The translations under genes and the position numbers were made by a program. Shown here in pieces: positions 50,281 through 61,615 of a stretch of DNA of 64,000 nt. Position 1 is the first letter of the stretch, and every line of letters starts with the position of its first letter. The notes below the pieces were generated by a model. It was not told the origin of the DNA. It ran no database searches and saw nothing but the letters and a program-made list of their open reading frames with translations. Source of the stretch: Neckera pumila (lineage: Eukaryota; Streptophyta; Bryopsida; Hypnales; Neckeraceae); contig OZ018416.1 in the NCBI GenBank assembly GCA_963969595.1, forward strand, positions 21,406,065 to 21,470,064, in the 5' to 3' direction.

Positions 50281-52564
50281 AAGAGTGTAAGAGATTATAT
50301 GCTAGCATGCTTGATCAAATTTAGCTATTTTGGCTAAAAAAAGACGGTGGACACATTTTTAATGATCTGCGAGATATAGTGTCAAAATTTGCCTAAACTA
50401 GCCGTTAAATTGCATTGAGAAAATGGAAAATGCATATGGGTTTCGACAAGAATCATTTCCAACAAGATTACCCCACATACAGCAAGCGAACTAACAGCGC
50501 AATATCTCCCATGTGGCCACTTAAAGCTTCATCTTCTTCACTACAGGATACCAAACAAAACCCATGTGCATCAACACTCATAACATTCGAGACTTCAAAC
50601 TATACTTAGCTATGGATTCAACCAAACCTTTGGCAAGATCCCCTCTTACGTCCGAGAATTCAAGCAAAAAAAATCGACAACAACTCTCTCTACCTTACCC
50701 AAAATCGAGCTACAGATTTCCTATCTGCGTTTACTTACTATCAACCCTTTGCAGATCGATGCATACAAGCGATGAGAGCAGCACTAGGTTGAATAAGTGC
50801 CTGATGCTCTGCTTTAAAAAAACGTAACGGCACGCTAAACTGTCACGCCATAGAAATACCGACATACTCATAATAAGGTTTTCATTAAGTACAATTCAGA
50901 AAATACCAGTATTCTTTATGAAAACGCATTGATAACATAAGTAATTCTTGGAGGGGCATGTTGGAAAAAACAGTGGAGTTAACTAGAGAAACATCACCGC
51001 AATAATATGGTGCAATTGTTGTAAGCAGAATAAGCGCAAGTGTAGCTGGCGTGAATTAGGGTTTTCATTGTGCATATGTCTGGGGTGAACTAGGGTTTTG
51101 CCTTGGGTTGTTCGAAATCCTGTCCTGCACGGTTATACACAACTGTGGTCCCAACATATCGTTTGAAAGTATTAGGCCTCTTCAAAAAACTTGAAATCGC
51201 CTCCTTCCAAACACTGTGTCTTGCACTGTGACACCCCTATCACCCCAATTGTGCACAAATGCACTAGAACAGGGAGAAACGATCAGGTCCCTATCACCTT
51301 GAATCGCTTCTCTCATCCCCAGATCGGCTTCTCTTTCACCTTGTATTACATCAAAAAGCATGGCCTGCAAGGCACTTGCACTCAAAGAGAGTTTAACCTC
51401 CTTTCTGCGCTTGAATTGGCCTCAGAGCTACAGGTGAAACTCCTAGAAATGTCGGCCTCCATCTGCATAGTAAGATAACTCAATTGCCAATCAGTCAATG
51501 AGTACGGCGTCTGATTACGACTGTGATTATCAGGCTCCGACTGCTCTGAACCTTGACAGAGGAAAAGCAGATGGGTAATAGACGATAGCCAAGCGGAAGT
51601 TACAAGGGCCATGAGAGAAGAGACAGATCAAAAGACATGAAGCGCATGAGCTAACGAATCAATTCACAATGATTGACTCTTGATGGCTGAAAATCCCTTA
51701 AAATGGATCACAGATAATGAAACCTCCTCGGGCGCCAACTTTGTGTAGAAGACTCTCTCCCTAGGAAACCTATGACATTCTTAACTAGATTTACACATAA
51801 ATAACTCCGAAGAATTTGCCATTCAAACAGTTCAGAGTTAATGAGACAAGAACCAGCGCGAGAGTGTACCACCAGCGGGCGAGTATAAAACAAATTGACC
51901 ACCTCTCAGGTTTCCTCAAGCCATCTCACTCCATCACTTGATTGAAAGTAAACAAATTGCAATTCTGCAGATAAGTAAAATCCGAATCGTACTAACATGA
52001 AAAGACAGAAGTAGACCACGACTAAGGTGAACATCTCGTAAGAGTTTTCATCAATGGAAAACAATTTTAATAATAATTCAAATCATAATCATCCTGCTAG
52101 TTAGAAGTAACCGACTACCAAGTGCAATTGCAAGCAACCAATTCAACTGGTTAGCATTTGCCTGCATGCTTTCAAGAAATACAGTCAAATTGAGACAAAT
52201 GACAACAAGAGCAGAACGCCCGAGATAGGAACAATCATTGAGAGTGCATTGAACTGATGTCTTTAAGAAATGAGCTGTCGGATACAGCCAGAACCTTTGA
52301 GCAAGGTGCAAATATATCACCTGGGCTACTTCTTCCTTCTTCTAAACCACCAGACTCCCAAGTAAAGGAGTAAGATCATGGTCCTGTGACCAGAAAAAAT
52401 TGGTGGACAGCCACGTCAACCTCTGTAAGAGAGCCTCGTCAAGGCAGGCATTGCCCACCCACTACAAACCCTAATACCTGTAGCACATAGCATGTCCCAG
52501 ACTCCCAGAGGCACAAAAACAGATCTCAGAATGACAAAACCTGCACTCAATTTAACAAAAACTC
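50281..52564. other. Stretch between the Tc1 relic and the DTC 3' end
   Basis: No gene is recognised. On the minus strand around 51740-51727 there is TTGGCGCCCGAGG, reminiscent of an LTR retrotransposon primer-binding site beside an LTR end, but no second LTR or polyprotein is seen. Open frames at 51182-51612 (minus) have no recognisable family. Confidence 0.4.
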
Positions 52565-52570
52565 TTTATT
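52565..52570 (-). terminator. Poly(A) signal of DTC
   Basis: AATAAA on the minus strand (TTTATT on plus), about 290 bases past the DTC stop codon. Confidence 0.5.
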
Positions 52571-52861
52571 CTATCATCTCAGCAACAGGTCCGGAATTCT
52601 ACTTTATAAGGTAAAGCCCCTCGTTTAGATCAGGGCCAAAACATCCCCAAAATCCACAACTACGGCCTTTGTACGCACCTTCTAAACCAGCAACGCAAGC
52701 TGCCTCAACACATTAAAGGAAAATCTAAATGCACAGCCTTAGAGGGAAGACTTGTGAATCCTTGGGGACCAAGAGGAAATGAAATAAATCAATAGTAACT
52801 GTAGGCACCGTAGAAATAGGTTAAAATAGATGAAACCCTCAGTGTAATCAAGTCATCCACC

Positions 52862-53797
52862 TTAAAGTCCGAATGACGTCTCCAATTTTTGGATCTCGTT
52901 CAGGAAGATCCAGGTCATCATCACATGCGGCGCAATTCGCACACAGTACGTGCCAAAACCAGAGTAAAATTTCAGAGGACCATGGGTTGCCAATGTCTTC
53001 ATAGCACAATCCACGGAGCCCGTGTAAGGGTACTTGCCATCAGGTCCGGGCTGCATTTTCTGAATTTGCGTCTTCACGTAATCGAACGGCAAGCTGCACG
53101 CGGACGCGAAGAATCCCGACACGGCACTAGCACCAACCAGCGTCGGCAATTCCCCGAAGCTCATGGAATCCCTGAAAAACTCCACAGACTGATCGTAAGA
53201 CGCGAGCATGCCCATGTTCAACGCCATCGCCCGCACGACCGTCGGCCCTGCTCCCTTCCACAACGCCAGCACGCCTTCGTCCTTCGAGATCCGCGTGAGA
53301 GCGTGAAACGCATTCTTGTAATGCCGCCTGTGTGCCTCGGGCAAGGTCGCATCGGCTTGCATCCGGATTAGGGCAAGATCCGCCGGGCTGCCCACCGACG
53401 CGCCCACCGCGCCCGCCGTGAGCCCGCAGAGCGCCTTCTGGTACAACGGCAGCGGCTTGCCGTCGTTCGCCGCAAGAGCCTTGCTGGTGAGGATCCGGAA
53501 CGTCCCGAGCCTCGCCGTGGTGTAAGTCGCCTGGCGGAGCAACCCCGCGGACAAACCCTTGTACAAGCCCCCGAAGCCCTCGTTGGCGATCACATTCTTG
53601 GCGACCACCAAGGCACGCCCTTGCCCGAGCTGGATGCGCACCTTGATCATGTCCACGGGCTGAATCACGCACGTCGCGCCCATACCTGCCAAACCCCCGT
53701 TCATGAACGGCTTAATTGTCGTCCACACCGTCGACGTCGCCTTCTGCGTGTCCATGGTCGGCACGGGCGGCGACTTCTTCGTGTCCACGGCGGCCAT
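52862..53797 (-). CDS. DTC: Mitochondrial dicarboxylate/tricarboxylate carrier (DTC)
   Basis: Inner-membrane carrier of the mitochondrial carrier family. Plant DTC exchanges 2-oxoglutarate, malate, oxaloacetate and citrate between matrix and cytosol (family knowledge). 311 residues in one exon. Three repeats of about 100 residues, each with the family signature: PVDMIKVRIQ, PADLALIRMQ and PFDYVKTQIQ. Strong DTC landmarks are YKGLSAGLLRQATYTTARLG, DGKPLPLYQKALCGLTAGA, KGAGPTVVRAMALNMGMLAS and RIAPHVMMTWIFLNEI. Arabidopsis DTC is 298 residues as I recall; the extra residues are an N-terminal MAAVDTKKSPPVPT-like extension. The start at 53797 is the first ATG in the open frame and has G at -3 and +4. 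The gene is GC-rich compared with its surroundings and has no introns. Confidence 0.95.
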   Translation of the reverse strand: MAAVDTKKSPPVPTMDTQKATSTVWTTIKPFMNGGLAGMGATCVIQPVDMIKVRIQLGQGRALVVAKNVIANEGFGGLYKGLSAGLLRQATYTTARLGTFRILTSKALAANDGKPLPLYQKALCGLTAGAVGASVGSPADLALIRMQADATLPEAHRRHYKNAFHALTRISKDEGVLALWKGAGPTVVRAMALNMGMLASYDQSVEFFRDSMSFGELPTLVGASAVSGFFASACSLPFDYVKTQIQKMQPGPDGKYPYTGSVDCAMKTLATHGPLKFYSGFGTYCVRIAPHVMMTWIFLNEIQKLETSFGL

Positions 53798-54435
53798 CGC
53801 AACCAGCAAGCAAGCGGAAAATCTCACGACTCGGCTTGCTAACAAGCCTGCGTGCGCACCGAGACGAAGCTCTGCGCCCCTACAACAACAAACACAACAA
53901 ACACTCGCAAATCAGAAAGGCACGGCACCGGCGCTGGGATGCACGGGAAGACGACGAAGACGAAGAGCCAACGCCGCAGACGGGCGGCCACGGCCGGCAC
54001 AAGACGGCGGCTCGAGATTCCGTCGACGGAGACCTGGCCTATTTGCGGGTGCGACGAATTCTAAGTAACTGACCCAGCCTCTAACGGACGGCGACTGGAA
54101 ATTCCGTCGACGACGACGTCGAACGGAGTTGCAAAAGTGGTTATTGATATTATTGTGGAGGGACGGAAGGCCAGTAACGTCGGGGGATTAAATAGCGGGC
54201 CAGATTCGTCGCCACGGTGTCTGGAAAGCGCGGAATGATGGACTTTCAGTTGGAAGAGACAAACGAAGAAGCGAACGGACGGTCGTCCGTCAACCGTCGT
54301 CAGTGGAAGTCCAAATCAGGGGGCCTGGCCGCTCTGTTGCCATTGGTGCGAGGTTGGTGGAAGGCATTCTCAGTTGTGCTTGCTTCTCACTTTGCCGTTT
54401 ATACCTAATAAAATTTGGCAATCAATACCTTAAAT
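53798..54435 (-). promoter_or_regulatory. DTC: DTC 5' UTR and promoter region
   Basis: GC-rich and CpG-rich from the DTC start to about 54250, suggesting a promoter island. A TATTTAAT-like element on the minus strand near 54187-54195 could be a TATA box, which would give a 5' UTR of several hundred bases. This is inference from position and composition only. Confidence 0.35.
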
Positions 54436-54440
54436 GAGGC

Positions 54441-54669
54441 TGTTTGTTTGTTTGCTTGTTTGTTTTGTTTTGTTTTGTTTGTAGCGTGGACAACTTCCTG
54501 ACCGTGCGTCTCCCGGCCGCGTGCTTGGTACCGTCGGAAAGCTCTTGCCGAGGAGGGGTGCACCGGCTTGGTTTCGTGGCGTTTGGGGAGGTGGTGCAAA
54601 AGTTATTGAATTTCAAAGTATCTATTGATTAAAAAATTAGAAAATTACTTTTACTTTGATTTTGGTGGC
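54441..54669 (+). repeat. R repeat unit 1
   Basis: First of a series of related ~230-base units (others in 56290-57350 and at 58368). Each begins with TTTGTTTG/TTTTG tracts and contains GGTACCGTCGGAAAGCTCT, GAGGAGGGGTGCA and GTTATTGAATTTCAAAG, ending near a CTTTTACTTTGATTTTGG stretch. Nature unknown; no open frame is conserved across units. Confidence 0.75.
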
Positions 54670-54681
54670 GTTCTTGGTACT

Positions 54682-54750
54682 GGGAGTGGAACCGGGAGTA
54701 GAACTGGGAGTAGAATCGGAAGTAGAACCAAGAGTGGAACCGGGAGTAGA
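54682..54750. repeat. 12-base minisatellite
   Basis: About six diverged copies of GGGAGTAGAACC at the end of R unit 1, apparently expanded from that unit's end. Confidence 0.85.
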
Positions 54751-55841
54751 TGAAAATTGGGCCAACAGCACAAGGTCACACTAGTTGATCTTAAAAATAG
54801 TAGTAATTTGGTTGTTTTGACCAAAAATTTCTTTGCCAAAAATAGCCAATGTCTTTTGGTTGTAACCAACTCATGAAAAGTTGGGCATAAGAAAATCACT
54901 AGCTAGAAGAAATCAAACTCCAAATCTCAAGGCATTCTAACTTCAAAAGGCTCCAACTTCTCAATACAATAAAATACTTTGTCGTCACAATTAATTGAAA
55001 CTTAAGATCACTTTTGTATCTATCCTTTATGTAGACACCTTAATTACCCTAATGAGAAATAATTAGCACACAAAAATTCATTCTATAAATCACCAAGTTC
55101 TTTTTTCTATATAACCGATATCTTTTTTATAAATTTGAGATATGCTTTCAGACTAGGTAAGGTAAGGTGCTCTAAAAGCAACCTTGTTCTAAAAGTGACT
55201 GTACTCTAAAAGCAACCACTAACACAAAGGTACAATTTCACTTTCTTCAATGTACCAATAATGTACATTTCAAGAGACGATCCCTTTCAATGACCACTAC
55301 ATTTCAACTTCAAAAATTCATAACTAACTCCATGAAGGTCCAAAAAATATGAAACCACTTGGGTTAGGTGCCAATTCCATTTTTCTTCCTACCAAAATTT
55401 CCTGAAGTTTTTTTCAAGGAGTTTAGTGAGCTTCCCTCCAAATACTATCTGCTCCTAAAAGGTTGCTTCACGAGCAGTCTACCTGACTTAACTGCAATTA
55501 TTCTTTATTACTTGGACTCCTAACTTAGTCCATTGCACACGCTTCCTTTTTGTCCTTTCTTTTTCTTTTTTCTTTTTTACACAAATGAAACGGATTTTCA
55601 TTGCACATTGCACACGCCTTTGGAAACATTATTGACAGCCCCATTCATGCGCATGCCCTATTATGAAGGAATATTGCCTCTGGAGTGTACAGTAGAAACA
55701 ATTGGGTCAGTTCCTCCCTCCAGCCACGTTTTTTTTCCAGAAAATTTACTGTACCTGACCTGACGGTTGTTGACAAAGTGAACGAAGTCAAAAGAACGGG
55801 GCCACTTCGAGTCTCACTTCAATTGCCGTGGAATTGTATAG
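54751..55841. other. Stretch without recognised gene
   Basis: AT-rich DNA after the minisatellite. A copy of the post-unit motif CACAAGGTCACACTAG (near 54769) is shared with the other R units. Nothing else is recognised. Confidence 0.4.
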
Positions 55842-56068
55842 GACAATGCCCGCAGAGGAGGGCATTGCGCCAAATAATTGGCCGACGAGGAGGGCGGAGC
55901 CCGACGAGGAGGGCTAATTATTTGGCGCAATGCCCGACGATAAGGGTATTGCCCGACGTAAAGCACAAGCAAAATTCAATGAAAACCCGGATGATAAATT
56001 GGAGCCGGATGAAAAATCCGTAATCCCCGATTACGTGGGTTTGCCCACGTAATCAGGCATTACGGTGC
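55842..56068. repeat. Two adjacent palindromes
   Basis: The first (about 55860-55938) pairs GGGCATTGCGCCAAATAATT with its complement around repeats of GCCCGACGAGGAGGGC. The second (56018-56066) pairs CCGATTACGTGGG with its near-complement around a TTT loop and has outer arms CCGTAAT/ATTACGG. Contains CACGTAAT ACGT-core motifs on both strands. Could be a GC-rich MITE or regulatory palindrome. Confidence 0.7.
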
Positions 56069-56289
56069 AGAAACTTCCCCGCAGAATGAACGGGAGAAGT
56101 CCCGCGAGTGGTTTACGAAAGTGTTCCATTCGTTTCAGAAAGGCAAACCAACAAACACAATGCCACTGGCTGCATCATTCCCAGCACACCAATTCCTGTA
56201 GTTTGCACTTTTCCCATGTCAAACACAACAACTCACGAACACAAACAAACAAATAGGAATCCATACATACATCCATATACATCCATACT

Positions 56290-57350
56290 TTAAGTTTGGC
56301 TGTTTGTTTGTTTTGTTTTGTTTGTTTTGTTACGTTGAGATCTCCCGGACCATGCGTCCTACGGGCGCATGCTTGGTACCGCTGGAAAGCTCTCGGTGAG
56401 GAGGGGTGCATGGGCTTGGTTTCGTGGTGTTTGGAGCTACGGTGCGGAAGTTATTGAATTTCAAAGCATTTATGGAATCAAAAAATTAGAAAAATACTTT
56501 TACTTTGATTTTGGTGGCAATCTTGGTACCATCGGAAAGCTCTTGGCGAGGAGGGGTGGATGGGCTTTGCTTCATGGCATTTGGTATGATGATGTGAAAG
56601 TTATTGAAGTTTGAAGTTTTTATATGAATAAAAAACAAAAAAATGACTTTTCCTTTCGTTTTGGCTATGGCAGCGGCACAAGGCTACACTAGTCCATACA
56701 TTAAGTTATTTAGATCCCTAATTTGTTTGTTTTGTTACGTTGAGATCTCCCAAGCTGTGCGTCTCCCGATTGCGTGTTTGGTACCGTCAGAAAGCTCTTG
56801 GGGAGGAGGGGTGCACGGACTTGGTTTTGTGGCGTTTGGTTAATAACCTATAGTGCGGAAGTTATTGAATTTCAAAGTATATATGGTCAAAAAATTAGAA
56901 AATTACTTTTACTTTGATTTGGTTGCACTTTTGGTACCATTGGGTGAGGAGGAATGGATGGGCATTGTTTTGTGGCATTTGGAATGAAGGTGTGAAAGTT
57001 ATTGAATTTTGAAGTTTTTATATCAATAAAAAAATTAAAAAAATGACTTTTCCTTTTGTTTTGGTTGTGGCAACAACACAAGGCACACTAGTCCATACCC
57101 TCAATTTGTTTGTTTGTTTATTTGTTTTGTTTTGTTTTGTTACATTGAGATCTCCAAGACCATGCATCCCCCGGCTACGTGCTTGGTACCGTCGGAAAGC
57201 CTTCAACAAGGAGGGGATGTACAGGCTTCATTATGTGGCGTTCTGACTCACGGCTAAAAATTATTGAATTTCAAAGTTTTTATGAATCAAAACAATTAGA
57301 AAACTCCTTTTACTTCTATTTTGGTTGTGGCAGCGGCACAGGGCATATTA
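56290..57350 (+). repeat. R repeat cluster, units 2-4 with half-units
   Basis: Unit 2 (56290-56515), half-unit (56516-56700), unit 3 (56701-56930), half-unit (56931-57100) and unit 4 (57101-57350). Each full unit has GAGATCTCC near the start, GGTACCGTCGGAAAGC-like core, TTATTGAATTT and ends near GGCAGCGGCACA. Half-units repeat the core with GTTATTGAA and a CTTTTCCTTT stretch. The direct order suggests local duplication, with units now diverged. Confidence 0.75.
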
Positions 57351-57952
57351 GTAACTAAGGACGGGCCGGTCTCCATGGAAATCATCCTTTTTGTACAATG
57401 CACATCATCTACTTTAAGAAAACCAAAAGCACTCATTCGAGGTCAAGCTACTGTAGAAGGTCTCTCCTTTTTGCACAAAATTCCAAGGATGAGCAATCAC
57501 ACTTCTGTCCTACATACAAAGATTTTTTGTCATTCATCGGACACTTAGTATCCGCAGCAGCGTCACAATACATCTATTTTGAGTATTGTGGTGATTCTTG
57601 AACCGACAGTTTGAAGGTTTTGTTGGGGTGTTGATGTTGAAACAAGAGACGGAATGTGAATATGTGATTGAATGTTAACGTGCAAACTGCGAAGTCCCGA
57701 GATGGTCACTTTCTACAAGTCAACGTTATTATGAAGTTTATCAGCAATGTTTGACCAAATTGGAGGAAAACGAAAGTCAATGGAGTCACAACAGTCAGTT
57801 GATTGCTATGGATTCCGTCTTCATCAAACGGATTCAAAGAGGTCAAACTTGGGGGTCGTTAAAAAGTCACCGGATGGAGACTGGCAGGAAATTAAAAATA
57901 ATCCGTGGATTGTTTGTTGGTCTAGCTTCTTAAAAACATTTACAGTATTATA
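57351..57952. other. Stretch between R cluster and MITE copy 2
   Basis: Short open frames only; none resembles a known family. No repeat seen. Confidence 0.4.
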
Positions 57953-58085
57953 AGGTAAGTGAGCCCATTGTGGGCAAAATTATATTAGTGGTGTACATTT
58001 CAAAACTCTTGAATGTACACCACCATTGCAATTTTATTTACAATGGGTTTGCTCCCATTTGTGTTCACAATGGGCTCACTTACCT
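57953..58085. mobile_element. TA-flanked hairpin MITE, copy 2
   Basis: 133-base relative of the element at 5210-5339: same AGGTAAGTGAGCCCATTG terminal inverted repeats and TA duplication (57951-57952 and 58086-58087). Internal GTGGTGTACATT and CCCATTTG segments are shared. Confidence 0.82.
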
Positions 58086-58367
58086 TAATTACGGTGATGA
58101 ATAACACTCTTTTGAGAAGATAGTGATAGGAATCAGTCACCCTTTCTATCATTACGATAAGTGGGTGAATTTTCATTTACCCCCCAAGTTTGTATTTTCA
58201 TCAACCCCCAAATTTGTGTTTTCATTATTTCCATATATATAATTTTCTATACATGTTAGACTACAAATGTTTCATATATCTTGTATCCCATATGTATGTC
58301 CGTATATTGTATACTATCAATATCAATATTTTTGTTCCTCACCCATCCATTACATTAAGTTGGGGGA

Positions 58368-58600
58368 TTTAATTTGTTTGTTTGTTACGTTAAGATCTCC
58401 TGGACCGTGCATCCCCATTTGTATTCTTTGTACCATTGGAAAGCCCTCAGTGAGGAGGGGTGTACAGATATTGTTTCGTGACATTTGGACTTATGGTGGG
58501 AAAGTTATTAACTTTTGAGTTATTTTTAGATCTTAAAAATTTTAAAAACTGCTTTTATTTTTATTTTGACTATAGCAACAACACGGGGCACACTAGTACA
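58368..58600 (+). repeat. R repeat unit 5
   Basis: Diverged unit with TTTGTTTGTTTGTTACGTT, GTACCATTGGAAAGCCCTC, GAGGAGGGGTGTA and GTTATTAACTTT, followed by ACACGGGGCACACTAG. About 280 bases past MITE copy 2. Confidence 0.65.
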
Positions 58601-59411
58601 TTTGTATTTCGTATAACCCCATATCCTATATACCACACCACATTAGTACTCAATATTAGACATCCATTTTCCGTATATTGTATCCATATGTATTCTGAAT
58701 TATGCATAACCAAGTTGCACATCATTCCAAGTAAAGAGTTTCCCTTGAATTACTCCTCACTATCTCCTGTGATTACAGGAGTGATTGTATTAGTTGCCCC
58801 CCTCTTCAAAAAATTTAAGGCCGTTGATTGTTTTTAAAAAAAAATCCTTATCCTCGAAATTGCCATTGATTTCTCTAAAAATTACAAGTTGTTGATCTCA
58901 TGAGATTTAATCTTAGCCGTCCAAATGAATACAGATACAAAATGAATACTGAATATAGTATATGGATATGTAATAATATCATATACAATGCATGATACAA
59001 ATACAGATACTAGATATGATATATATATATTGGATACTGATATAAATACAAATACAAATATTGTATAGTATACGGATATTGGATATAGTATTGAATACTG
59101 AATCAATTCCATATCAATTGTCAATTACATTGTTCCTGTCAATTACAGGAGGGGGGAGGGGGGTCAAGGTTGGGATTAGGGTTGAAATTAGGGCTGGAAT
59201 TAGGACTTGGGGTGGGTGGGGTGGGATTTGATAATTAAAAAAAAAATCAAATTGGGTGTCTTTTGAGCGTTGTCCCTCACTATGCGCTCACATTCAACTG
59301 TCTCTTGTTGTTGTTGTACAGTGTTCTCCAATCAATAGACCTCATAATTATAGTTTATAACATCTGAACTTAAATCAAAATTAAATAAACAAACCACATT
59401 TTTTTTATTCA
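58601..59411. other. Low-complexity and AT-rich stretch
   Basis: Includes ATAC/ATAT-rich sequence (about 58925-59110) and a G-rich purine tract (59148-59225) with GGGGGGAGGGGGG and repeated GGGTTGG/GGGTTG and GGGTGGG. No gene is seen. Confidence 0.5.
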
Positions 59412-61193
59412 CTCGTAAAGTTCCATGACTATATTTTCACCAAAAACACTCCAAAATTGTCATTTTTAGTAAATATCAAATTTTGGAAAAAAAAAATTGG
59501 GCACATATAAATATAGGATCGTGTAGTATGCTAACTTAAGAATATGTGGAAAAAATTTCAAAAATTTCCACCGCATGGATTGCAAGATATATGAATCTTT
59601 TTTTGGCCTTGTAAAAAACAGGGCAACTGCACTTTATAAGCTCGTGCATTTCAAGGCAAGTTGGCATGCTTGAAAAACTTCACATCATTTGGAATTGTAT
59701 AACGTATAGGAAAAATATAGTAAGTAGAAAGAAGCAGAGAATGCTTCAAAACACAAAATTGTTAAGAATTTAGTTATAGAATTAAAAAATGACAATTCTA
59801 ATGGTTCAAATGTTGTTATAAACAATCTACATCCTTTAATTTTATTTTTTTCAATAAAAATTGAAAATTAACCCCTAAAAGCCCAAGGCCATTTTTTTGC
59901 CAAAAACCACTCAAAATTGCCATTTCTATAGCAAAGAGCAAAAAAAAAAAATTATGTTTTTTTTTCATATTTAACCATAGGATCTTGTACTATACTAGTG
60001 TAAGAATGTGTGGAAGAAATTTCAAAAACTTTGACCGTGTAGATTGCAAGATATTTGCATTTAAAGTGAAGGGATCAAGTTTTTTTGCACCTTGTTCAAC
60101 TACATTTTTTGGCTTTGAACCTTGTTAACTTAAAATTTTTGCTCAAGTGATTTTGAATTTCTAATTTTATATGATGAAGAATTGAGTTGAGAATCTAGGA
60201 AAAAAAATTCAAAAGAGAAACACTTAGTTTATACGCATTAAAAATTTGTTAAGTAGAAGTAGGTTTAAGATTGAAGGAAAAATGAAATCATCAATAGCTC
60301 TAAGATAGGGTTGAAATATACTAATCTCAATGGTGAGATTGTTCTAGTAAGAAACCTTAACCTTGTGCAACTTTTCTTTTTTTTAAATTGTCAAAATTGA
60401 ATTCAGAAATGAATCCTATAAGTTATTTTTTCAAGAAGATGCTCAAATTGCCCGAAAAATGAGATTGTCCATAACTTTTGCATAACAAATCCAAATGGAA
60501 TGAATCAAAGCTTCCCATGTAGATGAAAATGAAATCTATATGAAAAAAAGAATTTAATTTTAATTTAAAGTTTTTGTGAGGGTTTTTTTCTGCCCGCCGA
60601 ACTAAAATTTGGAGTTTTTCTGCCATAACTTTTGCTACATGGCACCGATTGAAATAAAAATTACATTTTTGGAAAGCTAATGTGATTTTCTATCTTCACA
60701 AAAAAATTCAAAAAATTACAACAAATATTGAGACCGTAGGAGCCTGCCCAAAATCCATTTTGTCCCCCAAGGGGACAATGGGCCTTTAGGGGTTAAGTAA
60801 ACTAAAGGACTTCAAAGTTTATTTTAGAGTAGAGAATCCATAACTATCCGCAAACTAAAACTCTTTATAACTTTCATTTCATTGATGAAAATGAATGATT
60901 CAAAAGCTTTCTACATATATATAAATCTAGAAAACCAATTTCAAATTTTTATTTTTAAAATAAGTGATTTTTTTAATCTGCCCAGATTGCCCATTTACAA
61001 AAAAAAGGTAATAGATTAGGCCATAACTTTTGACTCATATTTCCAAATGTCATGAAATTTAGTACATTTGAACAATATTCCTTGTCCACACCTTCAATTA
61101 AAATTTTGGCCTTAAATATGTAGATCGTCATTCACACCAACCTACCCAAAATTGCTATATAGCCAAAAAACCAGTAGTCTAGTCTTTTAGAGA
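59412..61193. mobile_element. TTAA-type element P5, split by P6
   Basis: About 857 bases once the nested P6 is excluded. Left end is worn (CTCGTAAAGTTCC, preceded by TTCA); right end in reverse reads ATCTCTAAAAG, followed by TTAA (61194-61197). Its interior matches P4 in reverse and P7 in the same orientation. Being more worn and invaded, it is older than P6. Confidence 0.75.
59872..60792. mobile_element. TTAA-flanked element P6, nested in P5
   Basis: 921-base element with ends CCCCTAAAAGCCC and, in reverse, CCCCTAAAGGCCC. Perfect TTAA on both sides (59868-59871 and 60793-60796). It belongs to a variant subfamily and its insertion point falls in a stretch that P7 retains uninterrupted (about 62145-62160). 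Confidence 0.85.
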
Positions 61194-61615
61194 TTAATAG
61201 TACTGTTAATAGAACTTCATATTGCTTTTGAAAAAAGTTACGTTTTAGTTTTGACATCACAACTAATCCAATATGAAGTAGAAATGCATAATTCCATTGT
61301 CTTTTGTGTTTATGTCATATATTAAAAATCTCACATATTAAAGGTCCTTCAAAATGTCACCAATGTGGTTTAAAACCATCTTCAACTATACATGTGGTAT
61401 TGCATGTTTTGCATATCCCTACAAGGTACAGATAGTCAAAGTACCTCCATCAAATTCTTCATTCACAACAATCTTCAATCCAACATAATTATTGTCGTAG
61501 TTTTACATGGTTGTAAGATAGTAGAGTCTCTCTTAAACCATATTAGATATGTTTGAAGACTATTCAAAGATATAATTGAGTGAGATAATTGAAATTGTCC
61601 TACATAACAATTTAA

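Noticed and set aside
52889..53842. Long open frames on both strands overlapping DTC
   Set aside because: GC-rich coding sequence leaves open frames in other phases; only the minus-strand 311-residue frame shows carrier motifs. The extension above 53797 has no ATG.
56369..56614. 81-residue frame in the R repeats as a small gene
   Set aside because: The frame is not conserved in the other R units, which would be expected for a coding repeat.
59148..59225. Telomere-like or functional G-quadruplex site
   Set aside because: The G-rich tract is irregular and lacks a consistent repeat unit; a structural role cannot be supported from sequence alone.
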